Assembly: GCF_026965555.1 (NCBI RefSeq)
Contig: NZ_CP114040.1
Location: 11,238,001 to 11,302,000 of the forward strand
DNA: 64,000 nucleotides
DNA from: Nannocystis punicea
GTDB taxonomy: Bacteria > Myxococcota_A > Polyangia > Nannocystales > Nannocystaceae
Direction of reading: 5' to 3'
Shown: piece after piece, positions 31,095 through 40,887 of the stretch
Layout of the letters: every line of letters begins with the position of its first letter
How positions within the stretch are numbered: position 1 is the stretch's first letter
Program-made: the position numbers and the translations under genes
Notes under the pieces: model-generated
What the model saw: only the letters and a program-made list of their open reading frames with translations
Database searches by the model: none
Told to the model about the DNA's origin: nothing

Positions 31095-31550
31095 TCACGA
31101 CGGGCGGGCCGTGTGCTCGGCTACGAGGTAGCGCAGAGCGAGGTGATACGAGGCAGTGCCGAGGCCCATGATGACGCCGACACATGCTACGCCAGACATT
31201 GATACCTGGCGCAAGCTTTCGCGGCGGTAGAGGTTGCTGAGGTGGACCTCGACCGCCGGCACGGGCACCGCACGCAGTGCGTCCTGGATCGCCACGCTGG
31301 TGTGCGTGTAGGCGCCCGGGTTGATGATGAGGCCGTCGGCGGTGCCGTGCGCAGCGTGGATCCAGTCGAGGATCACGCCCTCGTGATTGCTCTGCCGACA
31401 GGTCAGCTCGGCCCCGAGTTCACCCGCCAGCGCGTGGAGCGATTCGTCGAGCTGGGCCAGCGTCTGCGCGCCGTAGATGCCCGGCTCGCGCTGGCCCAGC
31501 AGGTTGAGGTTGGGCCCGTGAATCACGAGCACCCGCGGCGCCGCCGACAT
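31095..31550 (-). CDS. aroQ: type II 3-dehydroquinate dehydratase
   Basis: A 151-residue dodecameric dehydratase catalysing the third shikimate-pathway step. Signatures: VLVIHGPNLNLLGQREPGIYG (with catalytic Tyr), CRQSNHEG, NPGAYTHTS and VEVHLSN. It lies between the roadblock gene and accB, and only 7 bases after the roadblock stop. Confidence 0.97.
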   Translation of the reverse strand: MSAAPRVLVIHGPNLNLLGQREPGIYGAQTLAQLDESLHALAGELGAELTCRQSNHEGVILDWIHAAHGTADGLIINPGAYTHTSVAIQDALRAVPVPAVEVHLSNLYRRESLRQVSMSGVACVGVIMGLGTASYHLALRYLVAEHTARPS

Positions 31551-31557
31551 CCGCAGC

Positions 31558-31908
31558 CTACAGACTGGCGAGCAGGTCCGGCGCCGCGCTCTTCAGCACC
31601 CAGCGCCCCTTGCCGAAGCTCCCCGAGTCCTCCAGCAGCACGATCGTGAAGAACTCTTCCGACAGGCAGCGCACCAGCAGGGTGCCGCGCTCCGCCTTGA
31701 TCGTGATGTCGGTCAGCGCGCCCAGGTCGAGCGCCTTCGTGGCCTTGAGCAGCTCGACGAACCGGAACGAGAACTCGGTCGCGATGCCCTCGATGTCAGC
31801 CCCGCTACCGCCGTCGTACTGCTCGACGGCGATGCCATCAAAGCCCATCAGAATGGCGCCCTTGGCGCCTGGGATCTTGTCGACGATGGATTTGAGGGTG
31901 TCTTTCAT
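31558..31908 (-). CDS. roadblock/LC7 domain protein
   Basis: A 116-residue single-domain protein. The fold signature is KGAILMGFDGIAVEQYD near residues 16-32, with a long central helix and a final strand pair. Roadblock/LC7 proteins regulate small Ras-like GTPases such as MglA; MglB is the known myxobacterial example. No GTPase gene is adjacent, and sequence alone does not tell whether this is an MglB. ATG 31908 is used because the domain begins right there. It sits inside the shikimate/acc gene run, which is unusual company. Confidence 0.85.
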   Translation of the reverse strand: MKDTLKSIVDKIPGAKGAILMGFDGIAVEQYDGGSGADIEGIATEFSFRFVELLKATKALDLGALTDITIKAERGTLLVRCLSEEFFTIVLLEDSGSFGKGRWVLKSAAPDLLASL

Positions 31909-32017
31909 GGTTGGCGCAGTCCTCGCGCGGGCCGCCAGGTTGGCAGAGCAAATCGGTTCTGGCAAGCCTCAACTCGGCCGCAACGCGGCTTTCACACTCG
32001 CTTCGGCGGCCCTGCGC

Positions 32018-33184
32018 TCACTCCGCGGGCAATTGCGCCCGCTGCCGCAGCAGCCCCAGGATCTCGCGCGGCGTCAGCGGCAGCACCAGCGGCTCGCCCA
32101 CCCGCGCCAACGCCACGTAACTCACGGTCCCGCCGACGCGCTTCTTGTCGACCGCCAGGGCGCGCTCGACGGCCGCGCCGCGATCCCCGGCCAACCACAC
32201 GTCGAGATCTTGCGGCAACCGCAAGCGAGCCAGCGCCTGGGTGACCATCGGCTCGAGCCCCGGCTCGGCGACCCCCTTGAGCTCCGACACCCGCGCCGCC
32301 GCCCGCAACCCGAGCGCGACCGCGTCGCCGTGCGGCACCTCGTAGTTCGACGCCGCCTCGATCGCGTGCGCCATCGTGTGCCCGAGGTTGAGCAGCACCC
32401 GCCCCTTGCCCGCCTCGCCCTGCTCCCACGGGTCGCGCCCGATGCAGGCCGCCTTGAGCCCGACCGAGGTCGCCACCAGCGGGGTGATGACGTCGACGTC
32501 GCGGGCGTAGATCGCGTCGGCCCGACCGAGCAGCTGCTCGAGGTGGTCGCCCGAGAACAGCAGGGCGTGCTTGAGCATCTCGGCCAGACCCTGCGCCAGC
32601 TCGCGGTCGGGCAACGAGCTCAAGACCTCGGGGTCGATGGCGACGAACAGCGGGAAGTGGAACACCCCGATCATGTTCTTGGCGCCGGGGAGGTCGACCG
32701 CGACCTTGCCCCCGACCGAGGCGTCGACCTGCGCCAGCAGGGAGGTCGGCACCTGCACGATCGGGATCCCGCGCATGAAGAGCGCCGCGGCCAGACCCGA
32801 GAGGTCGCCGATGACGCCGCCGCCGAGCGCCACCACGGCGTCCCGCCGGCTCAGACCACCCGAGATCATCTGCTCGAGCACCCCGAGCAGCGACGGCATG
32901 TTCTTGTGCATCTCGCCCGCAGGAACGACGATCGGCACGACCTGGAAGCCGTGCGCCTCGAGGGCCGCGCGAGCGGCCGCGCCGTGCAGCCGCGCCACGT
33001 TGGCGTCGGTGATGAGCGCGATCGAATTTGCCCCGCCGAGCCGCTGCCGCAGCTCCGTGCCGATCCGCGACAACATGCCGCGACCGATCAGCACCGGATA
33101 ACTGCGACTCTCGGCCGGTACGTGGACGTCGAGCACCAGGGGCCGAGGGCGCTTGCGTTGGCTGGATGACCCGCTGTCTTGCAT
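32018..33184 (-). CDS. aroB: 3-dehydroquinate synthase
   Basis: A 388-residue NAD- and metal-dependent cyclase converting DAHP to 3-dehydroquinate. Visible motifs: PAGEMHKN, ALGGGVIGDLSG, PTSLLAQVDASVGGK(V) and the metal ligands in NLGHTMAHAIE and VPHGDAVALG. It begins 8 bases after the aroK stop and is clearly in the same operon. Confidence 0.97.
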   Translation of the reverse strand: MQDSGSSSQRKRPRPLVLDVHVPAESRSYPVLIGRGMLSRIGTELRQRLGGANSIALITDANVARLHGAAARAALEAHGFQVVPIVVPAGEMHKNMPSLLGVLEQMISGGLSRRDAVVALGGGVIGDLSGLAAALFMRGIPIVQVPTSLLAQVDASVGGKVAVDLPGAKNMIGVFHFPLFVAIDPEVLSSLPDRELAQGLAEMLKHALLFSGDHLEQLLGRADAIYARDVDVITPLVATSVGLKAACIGRDPWEQGEAGKGRVLLNLGHTMAHAIEAASNYEVPHGDAVALGLRAAARVSELKGVAEPGLEPMVTQALARLRLPQDLDVWLAGDRGAAVERALAVDKKRVGGTVSYVALARVGEPLVLPLTPREILGLLRQRAQLPAE

Positions 33185-33192
33185 GCAGGACC

Positions 33193-33777
33193 TCAGTGGA
33201 TGCGGAGGCTGGTGGCCAGCGCCGTCAGCAACCGGTGCGCCACATCTTGCGGCGGTCCGTTGCCGTCGACAACTCCGTCCGCTTCCTCATACGCCGACCT
33301 CCGATTGTCAAGAAGTTCGGCGACGCGCGCCGCGACCGCGCCCGCGTCCGACCCGAGCAAGGGGCGCCCGCCGATCGCAGTCGCGCTCAAACGGCGTGCC
33401 AGCTCGGCCGGCGGTACGTCGAGGAAGTACACGAGTCCGGCCGCGCGCATGGCCGCGCGGTTGGCCGGATCGACGACGAGCCCGCCGCCCGCGGCGACCA
33501 CGACGGTGCGCGCACGAAAGCCGGGCTCGGCCACGAGGAGCTGCAGGGCGGTCTTCTCGCAGCTGCGAAAGTGCGACTCGCCGCGGGCGAACAGCGCGGG
33601 GATCGCCGCGCCGAAGATCCGCTCGATGCGACGGTCGAGGTCGATGAACGGCGCGCCCCACATGGCGGCCAGGATCGGGCCGACCGTCGACTTGCCGGCG
33701 CCCATCATCCCGGTGAGGAAGAGCGGTCGTTGCGGATCGTCTGCACGGAGTGAAGTCATGGCGGTGAGAGAGCTCAT
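33193..33777 (-). CDS. aroK: shikimate kinase
   Basis: A 194-residue P-loop kinase phosphorylating shikimate. The motif FLTGMMGAGKSTVG holds Walker A. The shikimate-binding DLDRRIE and ESHFRSCE segments follow, as do AAGGGLVVDP and the LID region RPLL. ATG 33777 overlaps the pilO stop by one base (TGATG); ATG 33759 is an internal alternative. The direct link to pilO means pilus and shikimate genes share a transcript. Confidence 0.95.
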   Translation of the reverse strand: MSSLTAMTSLRADDPQRPLFLTGMMGAGKSTVGPILAAMWGAPFIDLDRRIERIFGAAIPALFARGESHFRSCEKTALQLLVAEPGFRARTVVVAAGGGLVVDPANRAAMRAAGLVYFLDVPPAELARRLSATAIGGRPLLGSDAGAVAARVAELLDNRRSAYEEADGVVDGNGPPQDVAHRLLTALATSLRIH

Positions 33778-34406
33778 CAGCGTGTCGCAGGGGCTTCGAC
33801 CGGCGCCGTCGGTCGCGCGGGCGGCTCGGCGAGCTCGGCGCGGACCCGCAGCGCGCCGGCGCGGAAGGAGATCTCCAGAGTGTCGTGCGCGTCGGGCCAG
33901 CGCAGTACGAGCTCGTCGATCACGACGGTCTCCGGCAACGCGGCCAGCTCGGCGACGAAGGCGACCAGCGCCGCCCAGCTGCCGCGCGCGTCGAGCCGCA
34001 CCGGCGAGCGCACGCCCCACTCGCCGGCCGGCTCGTCGGGCAACGGCTGCCAGCGATCGATCTCGAGGCCCGACGCGCGCGCCAGCTCGGGGACGATGAA
34101 CAACAAGTCGGCCCGGTCGCCCGCGGCGCCGGGGGTCGCCCCCAGCGCCCCGGCCAGCGCCTCCTCCTCGCGCGCCAGCGCCTCGGCGAAGGTCCGCTGC
34201 TCGTCCAGCTCCTGCGCGACCTGTCGCTGCCGCGCCTCGGCGGCCGCGAGCTCGTTGCTGGCCGCGAGCAGGTCGGCGCGCGCCGGCACCCAGAACACCA
34301 CGTAGCCGACGATCGCAGTGACGCTGGCTCCGAGCACCCAGATCAGCAGCGTCTGCAAGACGGACAGGCGCGTGAGGCTCTCGGGCGACAGCACTGGACG
34401 TCTCAC
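33777..34406 (-). CDS. pilO: type IV pilus assembly protein PilO
   Basis: A 209-residue inner-membrane protein. One transmembrane helix lies at ~16-40, followed by a coiled-coil segment (~45-90) and a ferredoxin-like periplasmic domain. GTG 34406 directly follows the pilN stop. Identity rests on size, architecture and the position right after pilN. Function: with PilN and PilM it forms the alignment complex that links the motor to the outer-membrane secretin. Confidence 0.85.
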   Translation of the reverse strand: MRRPVLSPESLTRLSVLQTLLIWVLGASVTAIVGYVVFWVPARADLLAASNELAAAEARQRQVAQELDEQRTFAEALAREEEALAGALGATPGAAGDRADLLFIVPELARASGLEIDRWQPLPDEPAGEWGVRSPVRLDARGSWAALVAFVAELAALPETVVIDELVLRWPDAHDTLEISFRAGALRVRAELAEPPARPTAPVEAPATR

Positions 34407-34961
34407 TCACTCGCTCGCCGCGGCCTCGAGGTCGAGGCGGAAGCGCAGGCCGTCGTCGGGAGCGCGGGCATATTCTGGCCCATAGGACAGGTGGAACTTC
34501 GCCTCGCGGCGGACGCGGGCGACCAAGTCGGTGAGCGCGGCGACGTCGCGGGCGAGGCCCTCGACCCGCCAGACGCCGAGCACGGCGGCGTGGGCCTCGA
34601 GCGGCCGCAGCGCCGCGTCCTGCCGCTCGAACAGCGCGGCGAGTTCGGCGAGCGCGGCCGCGGGGGCGCCGCGGGCCTCCTGCAGCCGCGCCAGCGCTTC
34701 CTGGCGGATCCGCAGCACCCGCTGGCGCTCGGCCAGGGCCGGGTTGTCGCGCTTCTTCTCGAGCCGCCGGGTCGCCGCCGTCACCTCGGCCGCGCTCGCC
34801 CGCAGCTCGGCCGCTCGCGCGCCGTGGCTGGCGATCCACGCGTAGCCGGTGCCGATCACCGCGGCCCAGCCGAGCAGCATCGCGCCGGCGAGCACCGTTC
34901 CGCTGCGCAGCCGCAGGCGTCGCCGCCGCTGGGCCCTGGGCAGGAGGTTGATGCGGATCAA
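34407..34961 (-). CDS. pilN: type IV pilus assembly protein PilN
   Basis: A 184-residue protein starting with the family hallmark IRINLLPR, which binds PilM, then one transmembrane helix (~22-42), a coiled coil and a periplasmic domain. The start is TTG 34961, whose TTGA overlaps the pilM stop codon; an ATG start is absent. Confidence 0.93.
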   Translation of the reverse strand: MIRINLLPRAQRRRRLRLRSGTVLAGAMLLGWAAVIGTGYAWIASHGARAAELRASAAEVTAATRRLEKKRDNPALAERQRVLRIRQEALARLQEARGAPAAALAELAALFERQDAALRPLEAHAAVLGVWRVEGLARDVAALTDLVARVRREAKFHLSYGPEYARAPDDGLRFRLDLEAAASE

Positions 34962-36004
34962 GGCGAGTCGTCCTCCCGCCGCAGCGCCAGCCCGAACGCC
35001 AGCGCCGCCGCCGCGCCCTCGGCCTCCAGGGCCGCCGCGTCGACGCCGGCGTCGATCGCCAGGCGGGCGAACGGCTCGACCCGCTGCGCCGCGGCCCCGA
35101 GGCGCTCGGCCAGCGCCGCCGCGAGGGTCGGGGTCGTCGCGGCGCCGCCGGCCAGGTAGATGCGCGCGAGCGGCTCGGCGACCGTCGAGTCGAGGAAGAA
35201 CGCGAGCGAGCGTTGGACCTCGCCGGCGATCGACCGCGACACCGGCGCGAGCACGTCGGCGAGGCGGGCCGCGACCTCGGGCTCGACGCCGGCGCGCCGC
35301 TTGAGCGCCTCGGCCTCGCTCGCGCTCGCGCCGGTGGCTTGCTGGATCGCCGCGTCGTAGTCGCGCCCGCCGGCGCCGAAGTCGCGCCCGTACGCCGGCA
35401 CCCCGTCGGCGATGATCGTGATCGTCGACGTCGACGCGCCGACCGCCAGCACCGCCGCCGTCTCGCCGCCGACCAGGCCGTGGGCCGCCTCGACGCAGTT
35501 GTGCAGCGCGAACGCGGCGGCATCGACGACCACCGGCCGCAGCCCGCAGTCCTGGGCGACGCGCAGGCGCTGGCGAACGATGTCGTGCTTGGCCGCCACG
35601 AGCAGCACCTCGATCTCGCCCGTGGCCGGGTTCTCGCGCAAGATCGTGTGGTCGACCAGCACCTCGCCGCGCTGCTGCGGCGCGACGATCTGGTCGGCCT
35701 CCCACGCGATCTGGGCCACCAGCGCCTCGGGCCGCAGCTGCGGCACCGCGAAGCGCTTGATGATGACGCCGTTCCCCGCGACCGCGAGGGCGACGTCGCG
35801 GCCGAGCGGTCGCACGCGCGCGAGCACGCGCCGGACCGCGGCGACGGTCGCGTCGTGGTCGACGACCTGGCCGTCCTCGATGCAACCTGGGGCCAGAGGC
35901 TCGACGCCGAAGCGAGCGACCCGCAGACCGGAGCGGGCCTGTCGCAGCTGGACGAGGCGGACCGCCGAGGTGCCGAGGTCGAGGCCGAAGCAGCGCCTGG
36001 TCAT
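34958..36004 (-). CDS. pilM: type IV pilus assembly protein PilM
   Basis: A 348-residue cytoplasmic actin-like ATPase-fold protein. FGLDLGTSAVRLVQL opens the phosphate-1 loop and later VGASTSTITI and YLAGGAA form the other nucleotide loops. It anchors PilN at the membrane. Start ATG 36004. It leads the pilMNO-aroKB run and lies 90 bases after the XRE regulator. Confidence 0.95.
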   Translation of the reverse strand: MTRRCFGLDLGTSAVRLVQLRQARSGLRVARFGVEPLAPGCIEDGQVVDHDATVAAVRRVLARVRPLGRDVALAVAGNGVIIKRFAVPQLRPEALVAQIAWEADQIVAPQQRGEVLVDHTILRENPATGEIEVLLVAAKHDIVRQRLRVAQDCGLRPVVVDAAAFALHNCVEAAHGLVGGETAAVLAVGASTSTITIIADGVPAYGRDFGAGGRDYDAAIQQATGASASEAEALKRRAGVEPEVAARLADVLAPVSRSIAGEVQRSLAFFLDSTVAEPLARIYLAGGAATTPTLAAALAERLGAAAQRVEPFARLAIDAGVDAAALEAEGAAAALAFGLALRREDDSP

Positions 36005-36094
36005 GCGTTTAGCGCCGCCTCGCGTGCGGCGGGCCGCGACGTCGGCTCGCGGAGTGATGGGACGACCGTGGCGAGACGCGGCCGCGGAGGCGGC

Positions 36095-36547
36095 TCAGCC
36101 CTGGTCGATGTCGGGGCCGAACACTTGCTCGCGCGCCGAGGGGCTGAGCCCGAGCGCCTCGAGGATCTTGCGTTTGGTATCCATGCGGCATGGACATCCC
36201 GACTCCACGCGGTCGATGGTTAGCGGGCTGACGCCGGCACGTCGCGCGAGCTCGGCCTTGCTCATCATGGCGGCCTGGCGCAGCTTGCGGACGTTGTTGG
36301 GCTGCACGCCGCCCTTGGCCTTCGCGTTCGCGGCCCCGGTCTCGCCGGCGGGGGCGGCCTTGCGGGCTCGCTTCGGCGCCGGCGCCTCGACGGTGTTCGC
36401 GGCCGCGGGCTCGCCGACTTCTTCGCCTTCGTCTTCGTCGCGGTCGCGCGGCGTCGCGTCGGCGCGGGGGTACAGCTCGGCCGTGTCCGCGGGAGCGGCT
36501 TGCTGCGGCGGCGGAGCTTGAAGCTCCTGCTTCGGGGTCGCGGTCAT
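36095..36547 (-). CDS. XRE-type helix-turn-helix regulator
   Basis: A 150-residue protein. Residues 1-80 are a Pro/Ala/Glu disordered tail. A Cro/CI-type helix-turn-helix follows at ~84-140 (LRQAAMMSKAELARRAGVSPLTIDRVE, then a C-rich turn CPCRMDTK). It is the first gene of the minus-strand pilus run. The phased repeats upstream at 36627-36665 are a plausible binding site, but this is inference. Confidence 0.85.
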   Translation of the reverse strand: MTATPKQELQAPPPQQAAPADTAELYPRADATPRDRDEDEGEEVGEPAAANTVEAPAPKRARKAAPAGETGAANAKAKGGVQPNNVRKLRQAAMMSKAELARRAGVSPLTIDRVESGCPCRMDTKRKILEALGLSPSAREQVFGPDIDQG

Positions 36548-36626
36548 GGGGCTGGCCGGTCGGGCTACGCTTTCCTACACATTGTCAGCCCCGGCAAGGG
36601 GTTCGTCAACGTGGCTCGAACGTCTC

Positions 36627-36666
36627 AGTGATACGTAAGTGAATGTTAGTGATAGGGATTTGATAG
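36627..36666. promoter_or_regulatory. helically phased GTGATA repeats
   Basis: AGTGATA (36627), AGTGAAT (36638), AGTGATA (36648) and TTGATAG (36660) recur at 10-12 base intervals, about one helical turn each. They lie in an AT-rich island in the divergent region. Such spacing suits cooperative binding of a regulator to one DNA face. Confidence 0.5.
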
Positions 36667-36899
36667 GTCTTTGTAGCGATCCGAGCGACGCCCATCACCG
36701 CCCCTCCGAGCTAGGTGAAAACGCCTCTGAAGGGTGCTGCGGGGCCACAGGTTGCGATCCACGGTGCATGTGCGATTCTGCCCACCTGCGCATCCTCCGC
36801 CCGCGCGTCCACGCACATATGGGCTTCGGGCAGATCTCCCTGGGTCGCGCCGGCCAATGCCGAGGCCGCCCGCCGAGGCGCCGCGATGCGCGCGGGTGA

Positions 36900-36905
36900 T
36901 ACGCT
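36900..36905 (+). promoter_or_regulatory. -10 hexamer TACGCT for glpK
   Basis: TACGCT ends 9 bases before GTG 36915; the transcript should be leaderless or nearly so. No convincing -35 box is visible. Confidence 0.4.
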
Positions 36906-36914
36906 CCCGGCGCC

Positions 36915-38399
<1,485 letters not shown>

Positions 38400-38622
38400 G
38401 GGACATGTCTTGAGCGACATATGACCCGCGTGACTCGCTGCGCCCGGACCTGGTGATCGTCGGTCGACGCCGCCCGCGCGCTGCCGGTTACGCGGTGTTC
38501 GGAGGGGCAGAGAGTGGCCGGGTCACACGGCAGTGACTCCCGCGACCGGCGCGACTCGAGGCCTCGCCCCTGACGGCTCGTTCAAGTCCCCGGGGCCGGT
38601 CGCGGCGGGCCGTCGCGGCGCG

Positions 38623-40140
38623 TCAGCGAACGCGGAGCTCGAAGCCGATCTCGCGCAGCTTCTCGGCCTCCTCCACCAGGTCGGCGAAGGTCAGCGGGTG
38701 GGCCTCGATCCAGTCGGGGAGGAACCCGAGCTCGAGCGAGCCGCGGCGGGCCGTCGCGGTGAACGGCGGCAGCGGCGTGGGGCTACGGCTGCGGGCCAGG
38801 CGGAGCGCGACCCGCAGGCAGATCGTCAGCGACTTGGCGAGCTCGGCCTCGCTGTTGGGCAGGCCGGCGAACACCTCGCGCGCGAGGCGCTTGCGCTGAC
38901 CGAGCAGCATCGCCGCCAGCAGCTCCTGGTCGGCCCGCGAGAACCCCGGCATGTCGGAGTTGGCGACCAGGTACGCGCTGTGCTTGTGGTAGCCGGAGAA
39001 CGCGACCGACAGCCCGATCTCGTGCAGGCGCGCGGCCCAGCCGACCAGCTGTTGTCCGAGCGCCGGGTCGAGGCCCCACGCGTCGCGCACCTGGTCGAAG
39101 CAGTGCAGCGCCAGGCGCTCGACGCGGCCGGCCTGGGCCATGTCGACGTTGTAGCGCTGACACAGCTGGCGGATCGTCTGGTCGCGCACGTCCTCGTGGC
39201 GGATCCGGCCCAGCAGGTCGTACAGCAGCCCCTCGCGCATCGACCCGGTCGAGATCGCCATGTGCTCGATCTGCAGCGCCTCGAACAGCGCCAGCAGGAT
39301 CGCCACTCCGCCCGGCAGCACCGGCACGCGGTCGGCCTGCACCCCCGACAGGCCGGCCGCCTTGTTCGTGCTGCCGGCCGCGATCAACGCCTTCTTGAGC
39401 TGGCGCAGCCCGGCCGCCGTGATCCCGCGGTCGCTCCAGCCGTTGGCGCGCAGGATCGCGTCGACCGCCGTGATCGTGCCCGACGAGCCGACGCAGTTGG
39501 CCCAGTTGGCCTCGAGGTAGTGGCGCTCGATCGGCTCGAGCTTGAGGCGGGCGGCGATCTCGGCCCGGCGGAAGTCCTCCGCGCGGATCTTGCCGTCGAC
39601 GAAGAAGCGCAGGCTGTAGCCGACGCAGCCCATGCCGAGGCTGTCCATGCGGATCGGCTCGAAGCGCTCGCCGACGATCAGCTCCGTGCTGCCGCCGCCG
39701 ATGTCGATCACCAGGCGGCGGCCGCGGTCGTCGGCGAGCGTATGGGACACGCCGAGGTAGATCAGGCGCGCCTCCTCGCTGCCGGCGATGATCTCGATGG
39801 GGTGTCCGAGCGCCGCCTGGGCGCCGGCCAGGAACGCCCTCGCGTTGCCGGCCTGGCGCATAGCGCTGGTGCCCACCGCGCGCACGCGGCCCTCGGGGAA
39901 TTCGCGCAAGCGCTGGCCGAAGCGCTCGAGGCAGGCGAGCGCGCGCTCCTGCACCTTGTCGGTCAGCTCGTGGTGTTCGTCGAGCCCGGCCGCCAGGGCC
40001 ACGCGCTCGCGCAGGCGGTCGACGATGTGGAAGTGGGTGTCGTCGACGACCCGGCCGACCACCATGTGAAAGCTGTTCGAGCCGAGGTCGACCGCGGCGA
40101 CGCTGTCGGAATCAATGACCGGCGGAGTCGGCTCGCCCAT
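38623..40140 (-). CDS. Ppx/GppA exopolyphosphatase family protein
   Basis: A 505-residue phosphatase of the actin-like superfamily. The N-terminal domain has AAVDLGSNSFHMVVGR, the second phosphate loop is IDIGGGSTELIVG and the catalytic region is SMGMGCVG-like (SLGMGCVGYS). The C-terminal HD-like part carries HEIGLSVAFSGYHKHSAYL. Length agrees with full-length Ppx (about 500 residues). It degrades polyphosphate or hydrolyses pppGpp; sequence does not discriminate. Start ATG 40140. Confidence 0.95.
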   Translation of the reverse strand: MGEPTPPVIDSDSVAAVDLGSNSFHMVVGRVVDDTHFHIVDRLRERVALAAGLDEHHELTDKVQERALACLERFGQRLREFPEGRVRAVGTSAMRQAGNARAFLAGAQAALGHPIEIIAGSEEARLIYLGVSHTLADDRGRRLVIDIGGGSTELIVGERFEPIRMDSLGMGCVGYSLRFFVDGKIRAEDFRRAEIAARLKLEPIERHYLEANWANCVGSSGTITAVDAILRANGWSDRGITAAGLRQLKKALIAAGSTNKAAGLSGVQADRVPVLPGGVAILLALFEALQIEHMAISTGSMREGLLYDLLGRIRHEDVRDQTIRQLCQRYNVDMAQAGRVERLALHCFDQVRDAWGLDPALGQQLVGWAARLHEIGLSVAFSGYHKHSAYLVANSDMPGFSRADQELLAAMLLGQRKRLAREVFAGLPNSEAELAKSLTICLRVALRLARSRSPTPLPPFTATARRGSLELGFLPDWIEAHPLTFADLVEEAEKLREIGFELRVR

Positions 40141-40344
40141 CGCGGTGCGCGACCATACGGCCGCGCATGCCGCCGCGCAAGCGCGCCCCGCGTCCGCGAG
40201 AACACCGCAGCGCGATCATCGGGAGATTCGGCTGCGATCGACGAAGCCGCCTGCGACCGCGACGCGGCGCGAGATGCGAGCGGCCGGGCGAGGCGGCAAA
40301 CTTCTTGGGCCTCCGCGCTTCGCGCCATCAGGCCACGTGGGCGC

Positions 40345-40749
40345 TCAATCAGCCTCGCCGAGCACGACCTCGCCCGGGTTCGGCTCCTGGCCGTCGCCGG
40401 CGGCCTCCGCCTCGGCGGATGCGCCGGCAGCGGACTCGGCCGCGCCGTCGGGCACTTCGGGCGTCGGCGGCAGCTCGGCGGCTGGCCCGATGGCCAGGTC
40501 GAGGTCGGCGTCGGGGGCAGCGAACTTGCGCCACGACAGCTCGAGCGCCAGCCTTTGCCGCTTGCCCTTCTCGGACGCCGCGAGCGAGAAGCCGATGACC
40601 CCGCGGGGCCCGAGGATCACCTGGTCGGCGCCGCGATGGACGCGGACAGTCCCGGACTTGAGCGCCGTCACCAGCTGTTCGAGGTAGGCGATCACGTGGG
40701 GCACCTCGACCGCGCCCTCGATCTTCAATTCTTGGCGTGAGCTCTTCAT
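40345..40749 (-). CDS. amphi-Trp domain-containing protein
   Basis: A 134-residue protein with an amphi-Trp-type domain in residues 1-85 (IAYLEQLVTALKSGTVRV... RLALELSWRKF). A disordered Ala/Glu/Pro tail follows. A good GGAG ribosome site precedes ATG 40749 by about 7 bases. The family function is unknown. Longer upstream frames overlap the divergent gene and are rejected. Confidence 0.8.
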   Translation of the reverse strand: MKSSRQELKIEGAVEVPHVIAYLEQLVTALKSGTVRVHRGADQVILGPRGVIGFSLAASEKGKRQRLALELSWRKFAAPDADLDLAIGPAAELPPTPEVPDGAAESAAGASAEAEAAGDGQEPNPGEVVLGEAD

Positions 40750-40887
40750 CTCCGGGCTCCTCCCACGAGGGGGACGGGAGGTCACCTTGCCACGGCCGAT
40801 TTGTCGCAGCAAGGCGCCGGCTGTCGGGCCGACCGCGGCGGCCGAAAGCGGCATGATCCGGCCGGCGTCTTGTGCGAAGCTCGCGCC

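Larger units (their letters stand above)
36548..36914. other. divergent regulatory region between the XRE gene and glpK
   Basis: About 367 bases with no gene. Bases 36620-36680 are unusually AT-rich for this genome and carry phased GTGATA repeats. The right end carries the -10 hexamer for glpK. Confidence 0.6.
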
